Origin: Acidithiobacillus marinus
Lineage (GTDB): Bacteria; Pseudomonadota; Gammaproteobacteria; Acidithiobacillales; Acidithiobacillaceae
Direction: 5' to 3'
DNA length: 64,000 nt
Assembly (NCBI RefSeq): GCF_002847505.1
Contig: NZ_MXAV01000034.1
Location: forward strand, 124,001-188,000
The notes under the pieces were generated by a model, which saw nothing but the letters and a program-made list of their open reading frames with translations, did no database searches and was not told the origin of the DNA. Both the position numbers and the translations under genes were made by a program. Positions 1 to 8,775 of the stretch are shown piece after piece (positions within the stretch are counted from its first letter, which is position 1; every line of letters begins with the position of its first letter).

Positions 1-2
1 CG

Positions 3-1580
3 CCTTATCCCAAGCCTGTGCCGCCAGCCGTCAAGCCTGCCCAGCACAGTGCGCCCAATACTCCGCTCAAGTCTTCACCGCTGGGTTTCCCGACGGCACC
101 TGAAGACCTGGTCATTGACGAAAATGGTCAGCCCAAGCGTATCGACAAGGCCTACTCCTGGGAAGCGCCTATTGCCAATCATGGCTTGATGCACATGGTG
201 GTCACCAATGCGGTCAATAAAGATCCCTATGCCATTGATACCCTGATTTTCTTCATGGCCAACATGAGTTGGAATTCCACCATGAATACGGCCAATGTGC
301 AGGACATGCTCAAGTCCAAGGACGAGAATGGTGAGTACAACATTCCCTTCCTCGTGGTGGTGGATGCCTTCCATTCGGAAATGGTCAATTTCGGCGATTT
401 GATTCTGCCGGATACCACCTATCTGGAGCGTTACGATGCCATTTCTCTCCTGGATCGGCCGATTTCGGAACCGGATGCCATTTGTGATTCCATTCGCCAT
501 CCCATTTTGCAGCCGGACCGTAACGTCCGGCCCTGGCAGGAAGTCATGGTGGATATTGCCGGTCGCCTGAAATTCCCGGCCTTTACCAAGGAAAATGGCG
601 AGCCGCGTTTCTCCGGTTATAAGGATTTCATCACCAACTACGAACGTGCGCCGGGGATTGGTTTTCTTGCCGGCTGGCGGGGTGAAGATGGGGAAACGCA
701 TCTGCGGGGCGCCCCCAATCCCAAGCAATGGGATCGTTACATCGAAAATCAGGGCTTCTTTCAGTATCACTTGCCGGAGTCCATGGCTTTCTATCGCTTT
801 GCCAACAAGGAATATCTGGAACTGTCCCAGCGGATTGGTTTCAATCCGACTGCGGACCCTATCACCATTGAGTTGTACTCTGAAACCTTCCAGCGCTTTA
901 GGTTGGCGGGAATGGGGCTTTATGACGGACCGCAGCCCAAGGATCCGGTGGATCGTGAGCGACTGGCCACCTACTTCGATCCGCTACCAGCTTTTTATGA
1001 GCCTCTGGAGCAGCAGCGTGTCGACAAGAAGGAGTATCCCTTTTTCGCGGTAAACCAGCGTCCGATGATGATGTATCATTCCTGGGATAGCCAGAATGCC
1101 TGGTTACGCCAGATCCTTGCCCAGAACTATATGTACATGAACCGCAAGCGCGGCGAGCAGATGGGTATCGTCGATAAAAGCTGGGTATGGGTGGAAAGTC
1201 ATAACGGCAAAATCCGCGTGCAGGTCAAGCTGATCGAAGGCTGTCAGGAAGATACGGTATGGACCTGGAATGCCATCGGTAAACAGTCTGGAGCTTGGGG
1301 CCTGAAACCGGAAGCGGCTGAAGCTACTCGGGGATTTCTTATGAATCATCTTATTTCCGAGTTACTCCCGGCCAAGCAGGGGGAAAGACGCTTGACCAAC
1401 TCCGACCCTATTACCGGTCAGGCGGCTTGGTACGATCTGATGGTGAAAATTTATCCGGCAGCCCCCGGAGAAGAAGGTACCTGGCCGGTATTCCCGACCA
1501 TGAAGCCCCTGCCAGGAGATACCCCGGCACCGGACGTGCTGCGCTACCACACCCACAAGCCCGTCAACCTGAAATCCTGA
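3..1580 (+). CDS. soeA: SoeA-like molybdopterin oxidoreductase, catalytic subunit (5' end missing)
   Basis: The reading frame is already open at the window edge (codon phase from base 3), so this is the C-terminal ~525 residues of a protein that in this family is about 950 residues long. The text reads as the C-terminal part of a DMSO-reductase-family molybdoenzyme, including a stretch around an ILPDTTYLERYD-like motif and a C-terminal molybdopterin-binding domain. The N-terminal Fe-S motif and signal-peptide region cannot be seen. It is followed at 18 bp by a four-cluster ferredoxin and then a DmsC/SoeC-type membrane anchor, the order of soeABC (cytoplasmic sulfite:quinone oxidoreductase). 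The sulfite role is inferred from the SoeC-like anchor and the sHdr genes downstream; polysulfide or thiosulfate reductase relatives (PsrA/PhsA) remain possible. Confidence 0.8.
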   Translation, partial: PYPKPVPPAVKPAQHSAPNTPLKSSPLGFPTAPEDLVIDENGQPKRIDKAYSWEAPIANHGLMHMVVTNAVNKDPYAIDTLIFFMANMSWNSTMNTANVQDMLKSKDENGEYNIPFLVVVDAFHSEMVNFGDLILPDTTYLERYDAISLLDRPISEPDAICDSIRHPILQPDRNVRPWQEVMVDIAGRLKFPAFTKENGEPRFSGYKDFITNYERAPGIGFLAGWRGEDGETHLRGAPNPKQWDRYIENQGFFQYHLPESMAFYRFANKEYLELSQRIGFNPTADPITIELYSETFQRFRLAGMGLYDGPQPKDPVDRERLATYFDPLPAFYEPLEQQRVDKKEYPFFAVNQRPMMMYHSWDSQNAWLRQILAQNYMYMNRKRGEQMGIVDKSWVWVESHNGKIRVQVKLIEGCQEDTVWTWNAIGKQSGAWGLKPEAAEATRGFLMNHLISELLPAKQGERRLTNSDPITGQAAWYDLMVKIYPAAPGEEGTWPVFPTMKPLPGDTPAPDVLRYHTHKPVNLKS

Positions 1581-1598
1581 CGCGCCAAGGAGACTGCG

Positions 1599-2291
1599 AT
1601 GAGACTCGGTTTAGTCATTGATCTGGACACCTGTGTCGGCTGTCACGCCTGCGCAGTGGCCTGTAAAGAATGGAATACCAGTGGTACGACAGCACCGCTG
1701 ACCGACTATGACCCCTATGGAGCGAAGCCTTCCGGGGTCTGGTTCAACCGTATCCGGCATTTTGAAATAGGTGATTATCCCTATAACAAAACCGTCAATT
1801 TTCCCATGTCCTGCATGCATTGTGAAAATGCCGAGTGTGTGACGGTATGTCCCACCGGTGCGTCTTACAAGCGGGCCGAAGACGGTATTGTTTTGGTGGA
1901 CCAAAATAAGTGCATGGGTTGCAATTACTGTTCATGGGCATGTCCCTATGGCGCCCGCGAGTTGGATCGGGTGTCTGGAACCATGAAAAAATGTACGCTC
2001 TGCATTGACCGTATTTATGATATGGAAATTCCGGAAGAGGAAAGGCAGCCCGCTTGCGTTTTGACCTGTCCGGCCCACGCTCGCATGTATGGCGATCTGG
2101 ATGATCCCGAAAGTCCGGTCAGTCGCGCTGTTCGCGACCGGGGTGGTTACCAGTTGATGCCCGAGCTGAATTACAACCCGACCAACCACTATTTACCCCC
2201 TCGCGTCCATGCCCCGATTCCCACTGAAGAGCTGAAGAAAAAAGCGGTTCGTAAAGTCAAGGAATGGGTCAATCGCGTTGTTGAGCGTTAA
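1599..2291 (+). CDS. soeB: SoeB-like iron-sulfur electron-transfer subunit
   Basis: A 230-residue ferredoxin-type subunit with four complete [4Fe-4S] cysteine sets: C12/C15/C18/C22, C72/C75/C80/C84, C105/C108/C111/C115 and C132/C135/C153/C157. This is the DmsB/NrfC/SoeB pattern and passes electrons between the molybdoenzyme and the membrane anchor. There is no signal peptide or Tat motif, which suits a complex on the cytoplasmic face. It starts 18 bp after soeA with the ribosome-binding site AAGGAGA, and soeC follows within 10 bp, so the three genes are one transcription unit. Confidence 0.9.
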   Translation: MRLGLVIDLDTCVGCHACAVACKEWNTSGTTAPLTDYDPYGAKPSGVWFNRIRHFEIGDYPYNKTVNFPMSCMHCENAECVTVCPTGASYKRAEDGIVLVDQNKCMGCNYCSWACPYGARELDRVSGTMKKCTLCIDRIYDMEIPEEERQPACVLTCPAHARMYGDLDDPESPVSRAVRDRGGYQLMPELNYNPTNHYLPPRVHAPIPTEELKKKAVRKVKEWVNRVVER

Positions 2292-2300
2292 GGAGAGACC

Positions 2301-3239
2301 ATGCATCCGGCACTCGCAGTTATTTTTTTGACGCTATTTTCTGGCGGTGGATTTGGCATCATGGCTTTGACTGCCATCATCAATGATTTCCAGATTGATG
2401 GCGGCCTGAATCCCCTGCAGACCATGATCGCGGTCATTCTCTCCCTGGTTTTTGTCAGTATTGGTATGCTGTCATCTACCGCCCATCTGGCCAACCCTAA
2501 AAATGCCTGGCGGGCGTTTACCCGTTGGCGGACTTCCTGGTTGGCTCGTGAAGGGGTATTTGCCGTTTTGTATTATCCTTTCGCCTTCGCCTACCTGATT
2601 TGGGTGTTTTTTACCGCAGGCACCCAGGATACAGTAGGATTAATCTTGGCGAATCTGGCAGGGCTGATCGGACTGATTACGATTTTCTGTCAGGGCATGA
2701 TTTATGCCGTGCTGAGAACTATCCGCCAGTGGAATACCGCTCTGGTACCAGCCAATTTTTATGTGATGGGTCTGGCCATCGGCGCCACCATTCTGGCTGC
2801 TGAACGGATGATCATGGGTGCTCCCGCACCAACGCTGGTCGGCATCGCCTTGGGTCTTTTGGTGGCTGCAGCTGTCATGAAAGGCATTTACTATTTCTGG
2901 ATCAGTCGCCCCAATGGTCCCACCATTCGTACGGCTACAGGTTTTAACCGTTTCACCGTACGTATCCTGGAGCAGGGACACACTTTTGGAACCTTCCTGA
3001 CCGAAGAGTTTGGACACACGCTGCCCAATTCCAAGGCGCGCAGCATTAAATTCATGATGTATATTTTTGCTTTCGCCATTCCAGTGGCTGCCCTGATCAT
3101 TGGAATTCTGACAGGACAAATGGTTTTCCCCTGGATTGCGGTGATTTCCGTAGTATTCGGTATTGGTGTTGAGCGCTGGCTGTTTTTTGTCGAAGCACAG
3201 CACGTCATCAATTTGTATCACGGACGTCAGCAGTGTTGA
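2301..3239 (+). CDS. soeC: SoeC-like membrane anchor (DmsC family)
   Basis: A 312-residue polytopic membrane protein with about eight hydrophobic segments, the size and profile of DmsC/SoeC quinone-reactive anchors. The segment near residues 55-85 (STAHLANPKNAWRAF, then WRTSWLAREG) is the family hallmark for SoeC/DmsC rather than NrfD-type anchors. The start has a clear Shine-Dalgarno (AAGGAGAG) 6 bp upstream. Role: passing electrons from the cytoplasmic SoeAB catalytic module to the quinone pool. Quinone use is known for the family, not visible directly. Confidence 0.85.
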   Translation: MHPALAVIFLTLFSGGGFGIMALTAIINDFQIDGGLNPLQTMIAVILSLVFVSIGMLSSTAHLANPKNAWRAFTRWRTSWLAREGVFAVLYYPFAFAYLIWVFFTAGTQDTVGLILANLAGLIGLITIFCQGMIYAVLRTIRQWNTALVPANFYVMGLAIGATILAAERMIMGAPAPTLVGIALGLLVAAAVMKGIYYFWISRPNGPTIRTATGFNRFTVRILEQGHTFGTFLTEEFGHTLPNSKARSIKFMMYIFAFAIPVAALIIGILTGQMVFPWIAVISVVFGIGVERWLFFVEAQHVINLYHGRQQC

Positions 3240-3298
3240 ACTGAGTCTGGAAAGGGGTCTAGTATAAGTTTCTTTCCGGTCTCAGCGAGGTGAAAAAT

Positions 3299-4330
3299 AT
3301 GGCGCAGGAGGTATTGGCTTCACCGTTACGAGAATCCGCCCTGGCAGATCGTTTCGGAAGACGGATTACCTACCTGCGTATTTCTGTCACCGAGCATTGT
3401 AATTTTCGGTGCGCCTATTGTTCACCCGCTGAAGGAACACCTTTTTTTGCCCGCAAAGATCATCTTCAGGTAGAAGAATATGATCGGCTCATTGCCATAT
3501 TTGCCGGCTTGGGTGTGCGGCATATGCGTTTTACGGGTGGCGAACCCCTTATTCATCCCCATTTGCACAGCCTGATTGCAGCCGCTCAACGACAGGGGAT
3601 CGGTAAAATCAGTGTCAGTACCAATGGCCTGTTATTACCCCGGAAAGCGGAGTTGCTCCGTCAGTCTGGAGTCAACAACCTCAATATCAGCCTGGATAGT
3701 CTCGAACCCGAAGTGTTTGCCCGGGTCACCCGAGGCGGCAAACTGCAAGAGGTCTTGCAAGGCATCACGGCGGCGGTGGCAGCGGGCATTCCCCGGATCA
3801 AGCTCAATGTGGTATTGATGCGCCGGGAAAATGGTCATGCTCTGGCTGACCTGGTGCGCTATGCCCTGGAACATCATATTGATATCCGTTTCATTGAAAC
3901 CATGCCTCTGGGTGAAGCCGGCAGTGCAGCGCAACAGTCAGAATTCCTCAGCGCCAGTGAAGCGCGTGAACGTATTGAAGCTGAGTTGGGCACCCTGTAT
4001 CCGGCTTTTCGCCCGACCGATAACGGCCCGGCCCAACTCTATCAATTTGCAGGGCAGCCGCGCTCCCACATTGGCTTTATCACGCCGATCAGTGACAATT
4101 TCTGCGCCAGTTGCAATCGCGTCCGCTTGACCGCTAGCGGACGTCTCGTATTTTGTCTGGGCCAGGAAAACGGGGTGGATCTCTTGCCCATGCTGCGTAG
4201 CACATATCGTGATGCCGATATTGCCGAGCAAATCCGTGCGCGTATCTGGCAGGATAAACCTGAGCGTCACGAATTCGTAACTGATCCGGAACGCTCGTCG
4301 CGGATTTTCATGATGCGTCTCGGTGGTTAA
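3299..4330 (+). CDS. moaA: GTP 3',8-cyclase MoaA (molybdenum cofactor biosynthesis)
   Basis: Radical SAM enzyme for the first step of molybdopterin synthesis, from GTP. Counted from ATG 3299, the radical SAM cluster is C34-x3-C38-x2-C41 (CNFRCAYC). The second, C-terminal [4Fe-4S] site is the NFCASCNRVRL segment plus a further cysteine 13 residues on (VFCLG), and the chain ends in the Gly-Gly needed for MoaA function. A GTG at 3290 is in frame, but it is part of the GCGAGG Shine-Dalgarno lying 8 bp before ATG 3299, so I prefer the ATG. Its place directly after soeABC suggests local supply of cofactor for SoeA. Confidence 0.93.
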   Translation: MAQEVLASPLRESALADRFGRRITYLRISVTEHCNFRCAYCSPAEGTPFFARKDHLQVEEYDRLIAIFAGLGVRHMRFTGGEPLIHPHLHSLIAAAQRQGIGKISVSTNGLLLPRKAELLRQSGVNNLNISLDSLEPEVFARVTRGGKLQEVLQGITAAVAAGIPRIKLNVVLMRRENGHALADLVRYALEHHIDIRFIETMPLGEAGSAAQQSEFLSASEARERIEAELGTLYPAFRPTDNGPAQLYQFAGQPRSHIGFITPISDNFCASCNRVRLTASGRLVFCLGQENGVDLLPMLRSTYRDADIAEQIRARIWQDKPERHEFVTDPERSSRIFMMRLGG

Positions 4331-4332
4331 GG

Positions 4333-4355
4333 GTGCTCTACACGTCAGAGAGCAC
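4333..4355 (+). repeat. Small inverted repeat after moaA
   Basis: GTGCTCT and AGAGCAC form a perfect 7-bp stem around a 9-nt loop, 2 bp after the moaA stop. There is no T-run behind it, so it may be a weak or factor-dependent terminator separating soe-moaA from the sulfur-relay genes, or an RNA-stabilising hairpin. Confidence 0.4.
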
Positions 4356-4404
4356 ATGGTGTAAGCTAAGGGTTGACGTTAATTTATTAATTGGTGAATA
4401 GCTT

Positions 4405-4737
4405 ATGTACGGTTTTCAGGAAATCACGGCAGACCAGCTCAAAGACCTGAGTGATCAGGGGAATGAGTTCATTTTGGTGGATGTGCGTTCACCTGCTGAG
4501 GTGGCGAGAGGTGTGATTCAAGGGGCGCAGCATATTCCTCTGCACATCCTACCTATGTCTCTACAGCAACTGGACAAATCCAAGACGGTGGTCTTTTATT
4601 GTCTGAGTGGCGGTCGATCTGCTCAGGCTGCTGCTTTTGCGGCTGCACAAGGCTTTGATCAGGTGCTGAATTTGCGGGGTGGAATTTCGGCCTGGGCGAA
4701 TCGTGGCTTGCCAATAAGTCAGTTGCCCAGTCAATAA
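4405..4737 (+). CDS. Single-domain rhodanese (sulfurtransferase)
   Basis: A 110-residue single rhodanese domain with active-site Cys66 in the loop CLSGGRS and the usual VDVRSP and LRGGISAWANRGLP motifs. There is no signal peptide, so it acts in the cytoplasm. It is the first gene of the rhodanese-tusA-dsrE relay that in sulfur oxidisers passes persulfide sulfur towards the sHdr complex. The Shine-Dalgarno is poor (GGTGAA), so translation may be modest or leader-dependent. It probably corresponds to the 'rhd' gene of sHdr clusters. Confidence 0.9.
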   Translation: MYGFQEITADQLKDLSDQGNEFILVDVRSPAEVARGVIQGAQHIPLHILPMSLQQLDKSKTVVFYCLSGGRSAQAAAFAAAQGFDQVLNLRGGISAWANRGLPISQLPSQ

Positions 4738-4858
4738 GGATTCTCTAAAATAGGGGTGCTTAATCATCAAATCAAAATATTTGCCTTGCTGTTCCCCCTT
4801 TTCCTGATACAGTCTTGCAGGTAGTTTTCAGACATCAATAACCTTAGGAGGTTAAACC

Positions 4859-5089
4859 ATGGTACAAGAAGATCAAGTACTCGACGCACGTGGCCTGAAT
4901 TGCCCTTTACCTATTCTGCGCACCAAGAAGGCTCTTGGCGAGCTGACTTCCGGTCAGGTCCTGAAGATCGTCGCTACCGATCCCGGTGCTGTGAAAGATT
5001 TCGAAGCGTTTTCCAAGCAGACCAAAAACCCGCTTTTGGAGCATGCTGAAGCTTCGGGCGAATTTATCTTTTTCATCCAGAAGGCCTAA
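4859..5089 (+). CDS. tusA: Sulfur carrier protein TusA
   Basis: A 76-residue TusA/SirA-family protein with the CPxP motif at C15-P-L-P18. Cys15 carries the persulfide. The strong ribosome-binding site TAGGAGG lies 8 bp before the ATG, suggesting high expression. In sulfur oxidisers TusA is a central cytoplasmic sulfane carrier, exchanging sulfur with rhodanese and DsrE proteins on both sides of it here. The 120-bp gap upstream is AT-rich and could hold a promoter, but I see no convincing -35/-10 pair. Confidence 0.95.
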   Translation: MVQEDQVLDARGLNCPLPILRTKKALGELTSGQVLKIVATDPGAVKDFEAFSKQTKNPLLEHAEASGEFIFFIQKA

Positions 5090-5129
5090 TTGCATGAGGT
5101 TAGGCTGAGTGCCTGACCAGGAGTTGAAA

Positions 5130-5600
5130 ATGGACGAGAAAAAACTGGCGATTGTTGCCACGAAAGGGACGCTGGATTGGGGTTATCCGCCCTTTATTTT
5201 GGCTTCTACGGCTGCTGCTCTGGGTTACAGCGTAGAAATCTTCTTCACCTTTTACGGCCTGCAATTGCTCAAGAAAGATCTGAGTCACCTGCGTGTCAGC
5301 CCCCTGGGTAATCCGGCCATGCCGATGCCTGTCCCGATGCCGACGCTGATGATGGTGTTGCCGGGAATGGAAGGAATGGCTACCTCCATGATGAAAAGCA
5401 AAATGAAGGCCAAGGGTGTGGCCAGTCTGGATGAGTTGCGCGAATTATGTGTTGAGGCCGAAGTGCGAATGATCGCCTGTCAGATGACCGTCGATCTTTT
5501 CGAGTTTGATACGGCAGATTTCATTGACGGTATTGAACTGGGTGGCGCGGCTGCTTTTTTTGAATTTGCTGGCGAATCCGACATCACGTTATTTATTTGA
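5130..5600 (+). CDS. dsrE3A: DsrE3A-type sulfurtransferase
   Basis: A 156-residue DsrE/DrsE-like protein with two cysteines 10 residues apart (C107 and C117, in LCVEAEVRMIACQ), the spacing seen in DsrE3A proteins of sHdr clusters. It has a Met/Pro-rich internal loop (residues ~63-95). It should take and pass sulfane sulfur together with TusA. I start it at ATG 5130, which has AGGAG 6 bp upstream; an in-frame GTG at 5109 would lack a ribosome-binding site. hdrC1 follows after 64 bp. Confidence 0.9.
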   Translation: MDEKKLAIVATKGTLDWGYPPFILASTAAALGYSVEIFFTFYGLQLLKKDLSHLRVSPLGNPAMPMPVPMPTLMMVLPGMEGMATSMMKSKMKAKGVASLDELRELCVEAEVRMIACQMTVDLFEFDTADFIDGIELGGAAAFFEFAGESDITLFI

Positions 5601-5664
5601 ACCAATGATCTGCGCTGCGGGTCGAACAGGTATGACGTATTAATTGCGAGCGAGGAGCAAGTAG

Positions 5665-6345
5665 ATGGCGACTTACGCTGAAATGAAAGAGATGTTTGAC
5701 GAAATCCGTGCGGATTTTCGTTATGACCACGAACTCAATGGCTGTTTGAATTGTGGCATTTGTACGGCTACCTGCCCGTCGGCGCAGTTCTATGACTATA
5801 GTCCCCGTGAAATCGTCCAGTTGCTCTGGACGGAAAACGTGGAACAGATTTATGACGCCATGCAGGAAAAAATCTGGGCCTGTGCTCAGTGTATGACCTG
5901 CGCGGCGCGTTGTCCTTTCAAGAACTCCCCCGGGGGATTGGTCATGATCATGCGCGAAGTGTCTATTCGTCATGGTATGCAATCTGCGAAGGATGTATTG
6001 CGTCCCTTCGGTCGTGTGATGCTCAAACTGATTACCACCGGTAACCAGCTTTCTCCTGACATGATTCAACCCGATCACTTCCCAGATTGGGGCCCCAATA
6101 TCCAGAAAGTGGAAGGTGATTTGCGGGTATTGCGCAAAGCCATTCCGGTCCGCACCTTGCAGACCGTTGAAACCGCATGGGAAGTATCTCTCAAGACCTC
6201 CGTTGAAATGTACACCATTTGGGAAATGACGGGTGTGTTGAAGTCCCTGGAAACCATGGATGAAAATCTCTTTGACGTGATCGAAGACTTCATCGATGAA
6301 AAGCGGGAAGACTACGAAGACTGGCTCGAGAGCCAGGAAGATTGA
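5665..6345 (+). CDS. shdrC1: sHdr complex iron-sulfur subunit HdrC1
   Basis: A 226-residue HdrC-like protein with two [4Fe-4S] ferredoxin motifs, C27/C30/C33/C37 and C73/C76/C79/C83, followed by a helical C-terminal half rich in acidic residues. It links the HdrA flavoprotein and HdrB subunits of the cytoplasmic sulfur-oxidising heterodisulfide-reductase-like complex. It is the first gene of the C1-B1-A-hyp-C2-B2 order that defines the type I sHdr operon. The ribosome-binding site is GAGGAG. Confidence 0.93.
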   Translation: MATYAEMKEMFDEIRADFRYDHELNGCLNCGICTATCPSAQFYDYSPREIVQLLWTENVEQIYDAMQEKIWACAQCMTCAARCPFKNSPGGLVMIMREVSIRHGMQSAKDVLRPFGRVMLKLITTGNQLSPDMIQPDHFPDWGPNIQKVEGDLRVLRKAIPVRTLQTVETAWEVSLKTSVEMYTIWEMTGVLKSLETMDENLFDVIEDFIDEKREDYEDWLESQED

Positions 6346-6363
6346 CGGATCAAGGAGATTGAT

Positions 6364-7707
6364 ATGAGCGACAACAACACGCAGCAAGGTCTGGCGGGAC
6401 ACGGCGCTTTTTTCCAGGACACCAATCTGTCGGCGAATGAAGCGGAAGCGGCCACGGCCTGGGTCCGCAGTCATGTAGACCGGCGCACCATGGATCTCGG
6501 TGAGCGCATGGACGACATTCGCGAGCACATGTGGGAGCTGGAAAAAGAAGGCGAAATCATTGTTCATCGGATCACCGATGATCACAAACCCATCGAAGTA
6601 GATACCCTCTATGGTTGGAAAAAGCGGGTCCCCACCAACCAGCTCTGGCATCACAAGAGCTGCGGACAGTGTGGCAATATCCCCGGCTATCCCACCAGCC
6701 TGCTCTGGTTCATGAACCATTTTGGCACCGACTATCTGGACGAAACCGACCAGACCTCGTGCACTGCCTGGAATTATCACGGCTCCGGCATCGGCAACGT
6801 CGAATCCCTCGCCGCCGTATTCCTGCGCAACTTCCATCAGGCCTATGTTTCCGGCAAGCAGCACGGCTACGAGAATGGCCACTTCTATCCCCTGGTGCAC
6901 TGCGGCACCTCCTTCGGCAACTACAAGGAAATTCGCAAGTATCTGGTGGAATCTGCCGAACTGCGCGAAAAGGTCAAAAAGATTCTCGGCAAGCTCGGGC
7001 GTCTGGTGGATGGCAAGATCGTCATTCCCGAAGAAGTCGTGCACTACAGTGAATGGCTGCATGTCATGCGCAACCGCATCGCCAGCGAACTGCAGACCAT
7101 CGACATGAGCAACATCCGGGTGACCACCCATGCGGCCTGCCACTACTACAAGATGGTTGCGGAAGACGCCATTTACGACAACAGCATTCTCGGCGGCAAC
7201 CGCACGGCGGTCGGCACCTCCGTTGCCCAGGCCCTGGGTGCTCAGGTCATCGACTATTCCACCTGGTATGACTGCTGTGGCTTCGGCTTCCGGCACATCA
7301 TTTCCGAGCGCGAATTCACCCGCAGCTTTACCATGAATCGCAAGATCAAGGTCGCCCGGGAAGAAGCCAACGCTGACGTCATGATTGGTATCGACACCGG
7401 CTGTATCACCACCATGGACAAGAACCAGTGGATCGGTAAGGCCCATGACATGAACTACAGCATCCCGATCATTGCCGACGTGCAGCTGGCCGCCCTGGCC
7501 TGCGGTGCCGATCCCTTCAAGATCGTCCAGCTCCAGTGGCATGCTTCACCCTGTGAAGATCTGGTGGAGAAAATGGGCATCAACTGGGACAAGGCCAAGG
7601 CCGACTTCCAGGAATACCTCAAACAGGTCGAGCAGGGTAACGTGGAATACCTCTACAACCCTGAACTCGCCACTAACCAAAATATCAACATGAAAGCGGG
7701 CGCTTAA
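6364..7707 (+). CDS. shdrB1: sHdr complex subunit HdrB1 with degenerate CCG domains
   Basis: A 447-residue HdrB-like protein, longer than HdrB2 (303). Cysteines that can be placed: C100-x2-C103, C133 (SCTAWN, where a CC pair is expected), C180 (HCGTSFG, where CxxC is expected); then C259, C304-C305-G and C347 (GCITT, missing the last cysteine of CxxC). So both cysteine-rich CCG domains are incomplete compared with HdrB2. The gene is strongly biased to C in third positions compared with its neighbours, which also creates a long open frame on the other strand. Location and order identify it as sHdrB1, a predicted catalytic or cluster-binding subunit. Confidence 0.92.
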   Translation: MSDNNTQQGLAGHGAFFQDTNLSANEAEAATAWVRSHVDRRTMDLGERMDDIREHMWELEKEGEIIVHRITDDHKPIEVDTLYGWKKRVPTNQLWHHKSCGQCGNIPGYPTSLLWFMNHFGTDYLDETDQTSCTAWNYHGSGIGNVESLAAVFLRNFHQAYVSGKQHGYENGHFYPLVHCGTSFGNYKEIRKYLVESAELREKVKKILGKLGRLVDGKIVIPEEVVHYSEWLHVMRNRIASELQTIDMSNIRVTTHAACHYYKMVAEDAIYDNSILGGNRTAVGTSVAQALGAQVIDYSTWYDCCGFGFRHIISEREFTRSFTMNRKIKVAREEANADVMIGIDTGCITTMDKNQWIGKAHDMNYSIPIIADVQLAALACGADPFKIVQLQWHASPCEDLVEKMGINWDKAKADFQEYLKQVEQGNVEYLYNPELATNQNINMKAGA

Positions 7708-7719
7708 GGAGAAAAATCA

Positions 7720-8775
7720 GTGAGTGCACAGGATACAGTATTAGTCGTAGGTGCCGGTCCTTCCGGTCTGTCAGCAGCTGCCACCATCGCCTCGATGGGT
7801 AAAAAGGCCGTGGTCGTCGAGAAGGAAGATGTTCTCGGTGGCGCGCCCATTATTTCCGGTTACGCCAAGTTGGTGCCATCAGGTGAATGGGCCAAGGACG
7901 CTATCGGCCGTATGGTCAGTCGGGTGGAAGGGGATGGCAATGTCACCATCCACAAATCGACCAAAGTCAGCAAGGTTGAAGGTGAGGCGGGTAATTTCAC
8001 CGCGACCCTGAGCAATGGTGATAAGGTCGAAGCGGGCTCAATCGTACTGGGTACCGGTTTCACCCACTTTGACTCCATCAATAAACCTGAATGGGGTTTC
8101 GGAACCTATGAAGATGTGCTGACCACCAGTCAGATGGAACAGATGGTGGGCACTGGCCAGATTCGTTGTCCTTCCGATGGTCGCGTGCCGGAACGGGTGG
8201 CCATTCTCCTGTGCGTAGGTTCCCGTGACCGCCAGATTGGTCGTGAATGGTGCTCCAAGATCTGCTGCACCGTTTCTACCAACCTCGCCATGGAAATCAA
8301 GGAAATCTCGCCCAGCACGGACGTATTCATCTATTACATGGATATTCGTACTTTTGGTTTGTACGAAGACAAGTTCTACTGGAAGAGCCAGGAAGAGTTC
8401 AAGACCAAGTTCGTCAAGGCGCGTATTGCTGAAGTCACCAAGTCGCCTGATGGTCGCTTGTTGGTAAAAGGCGAAGACACCCTGGTCAAGCGTCCTATTG
8501 TCATTCCCATGGATATTGTGGTGCACGCCATCGGCATGGATCCCAATGCACTGAACCCTGAAATTGCCAAAACTTTTGGTATTGGTCTGGAAAAGCACGG
8601 TTTCATTGATCGTGCTGAGCAGTACACCAATAGTCAGGGAACCACGCGCAAGGGCATTTACGTGTGTGGTGCAGCTACTGGACCAGAAGATATCGATACG
8701 TCCATCGCTCAAGGCCAGTCTGCTGGTTCACGGGCAGTAGCCGATCTCTTCGGACAGCAGAAAGTTGCCAGCTGA
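7720..8775 (+). CDS. shdrA: sHdr complex flavoprotein HdrA
   Basis: A 351-residue FAD protein, much shorter than methanogen HdrA. It has an N-terminal dinucleotide-binding motif GAGPSGLSAA (residues 11-20), the Fe-S cysteines C165, C178, C182 and C183 (CVGSRD and WCSKICC), and a C-terminal FAD segment with CGAATGPEDIDTSIAQG. It starts with GTG at 7720 behind AAGGAGA. It is the electron-bifurcation-related core of the sHdr complex in the cytoplasm. Confidence 0.93.
   Translation: MSAQDTVLVVGAGPSGLSAAATIASMGKKAVVVEKEDVLGGAPIISGYAKLVPSGEWAKDAIGRMVSRVEGDGNVTIHKSTKVSKVEGEAGNFTATLSNGDKVEAGSIVLGTGFTHFDSINKPEWGFGTYEDVLTTSQMEQMVGTGQIRCPSDGRVPERVAILLCVGSRDRQIGREWCSKICCTVSTNLAMEIKEISPSTDVFIYYMDIRTFGLYEDKFYWKSQEEFKTKFVKARIAEVTKSPDGRLLVKGEDTLVKRPIVIPMDIVVHAIGMDPNALNPEIAKTFGIGLEKHGFIDRAEQYTNSQGTTRKGIYVCGAATGPEDIDTSIAQGQSAGSRAVADLFGQQKVAS

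Noticed and set aside
5593-7542. A 649-codon open frame on the minus strand over hdrC1 and hdrB1
   Set aside because: It is antisense to two clear Fe-S proteins. The strong third-position bias of hdrB1 removes stops on the other strand. The putative protein has no recognisable domain.
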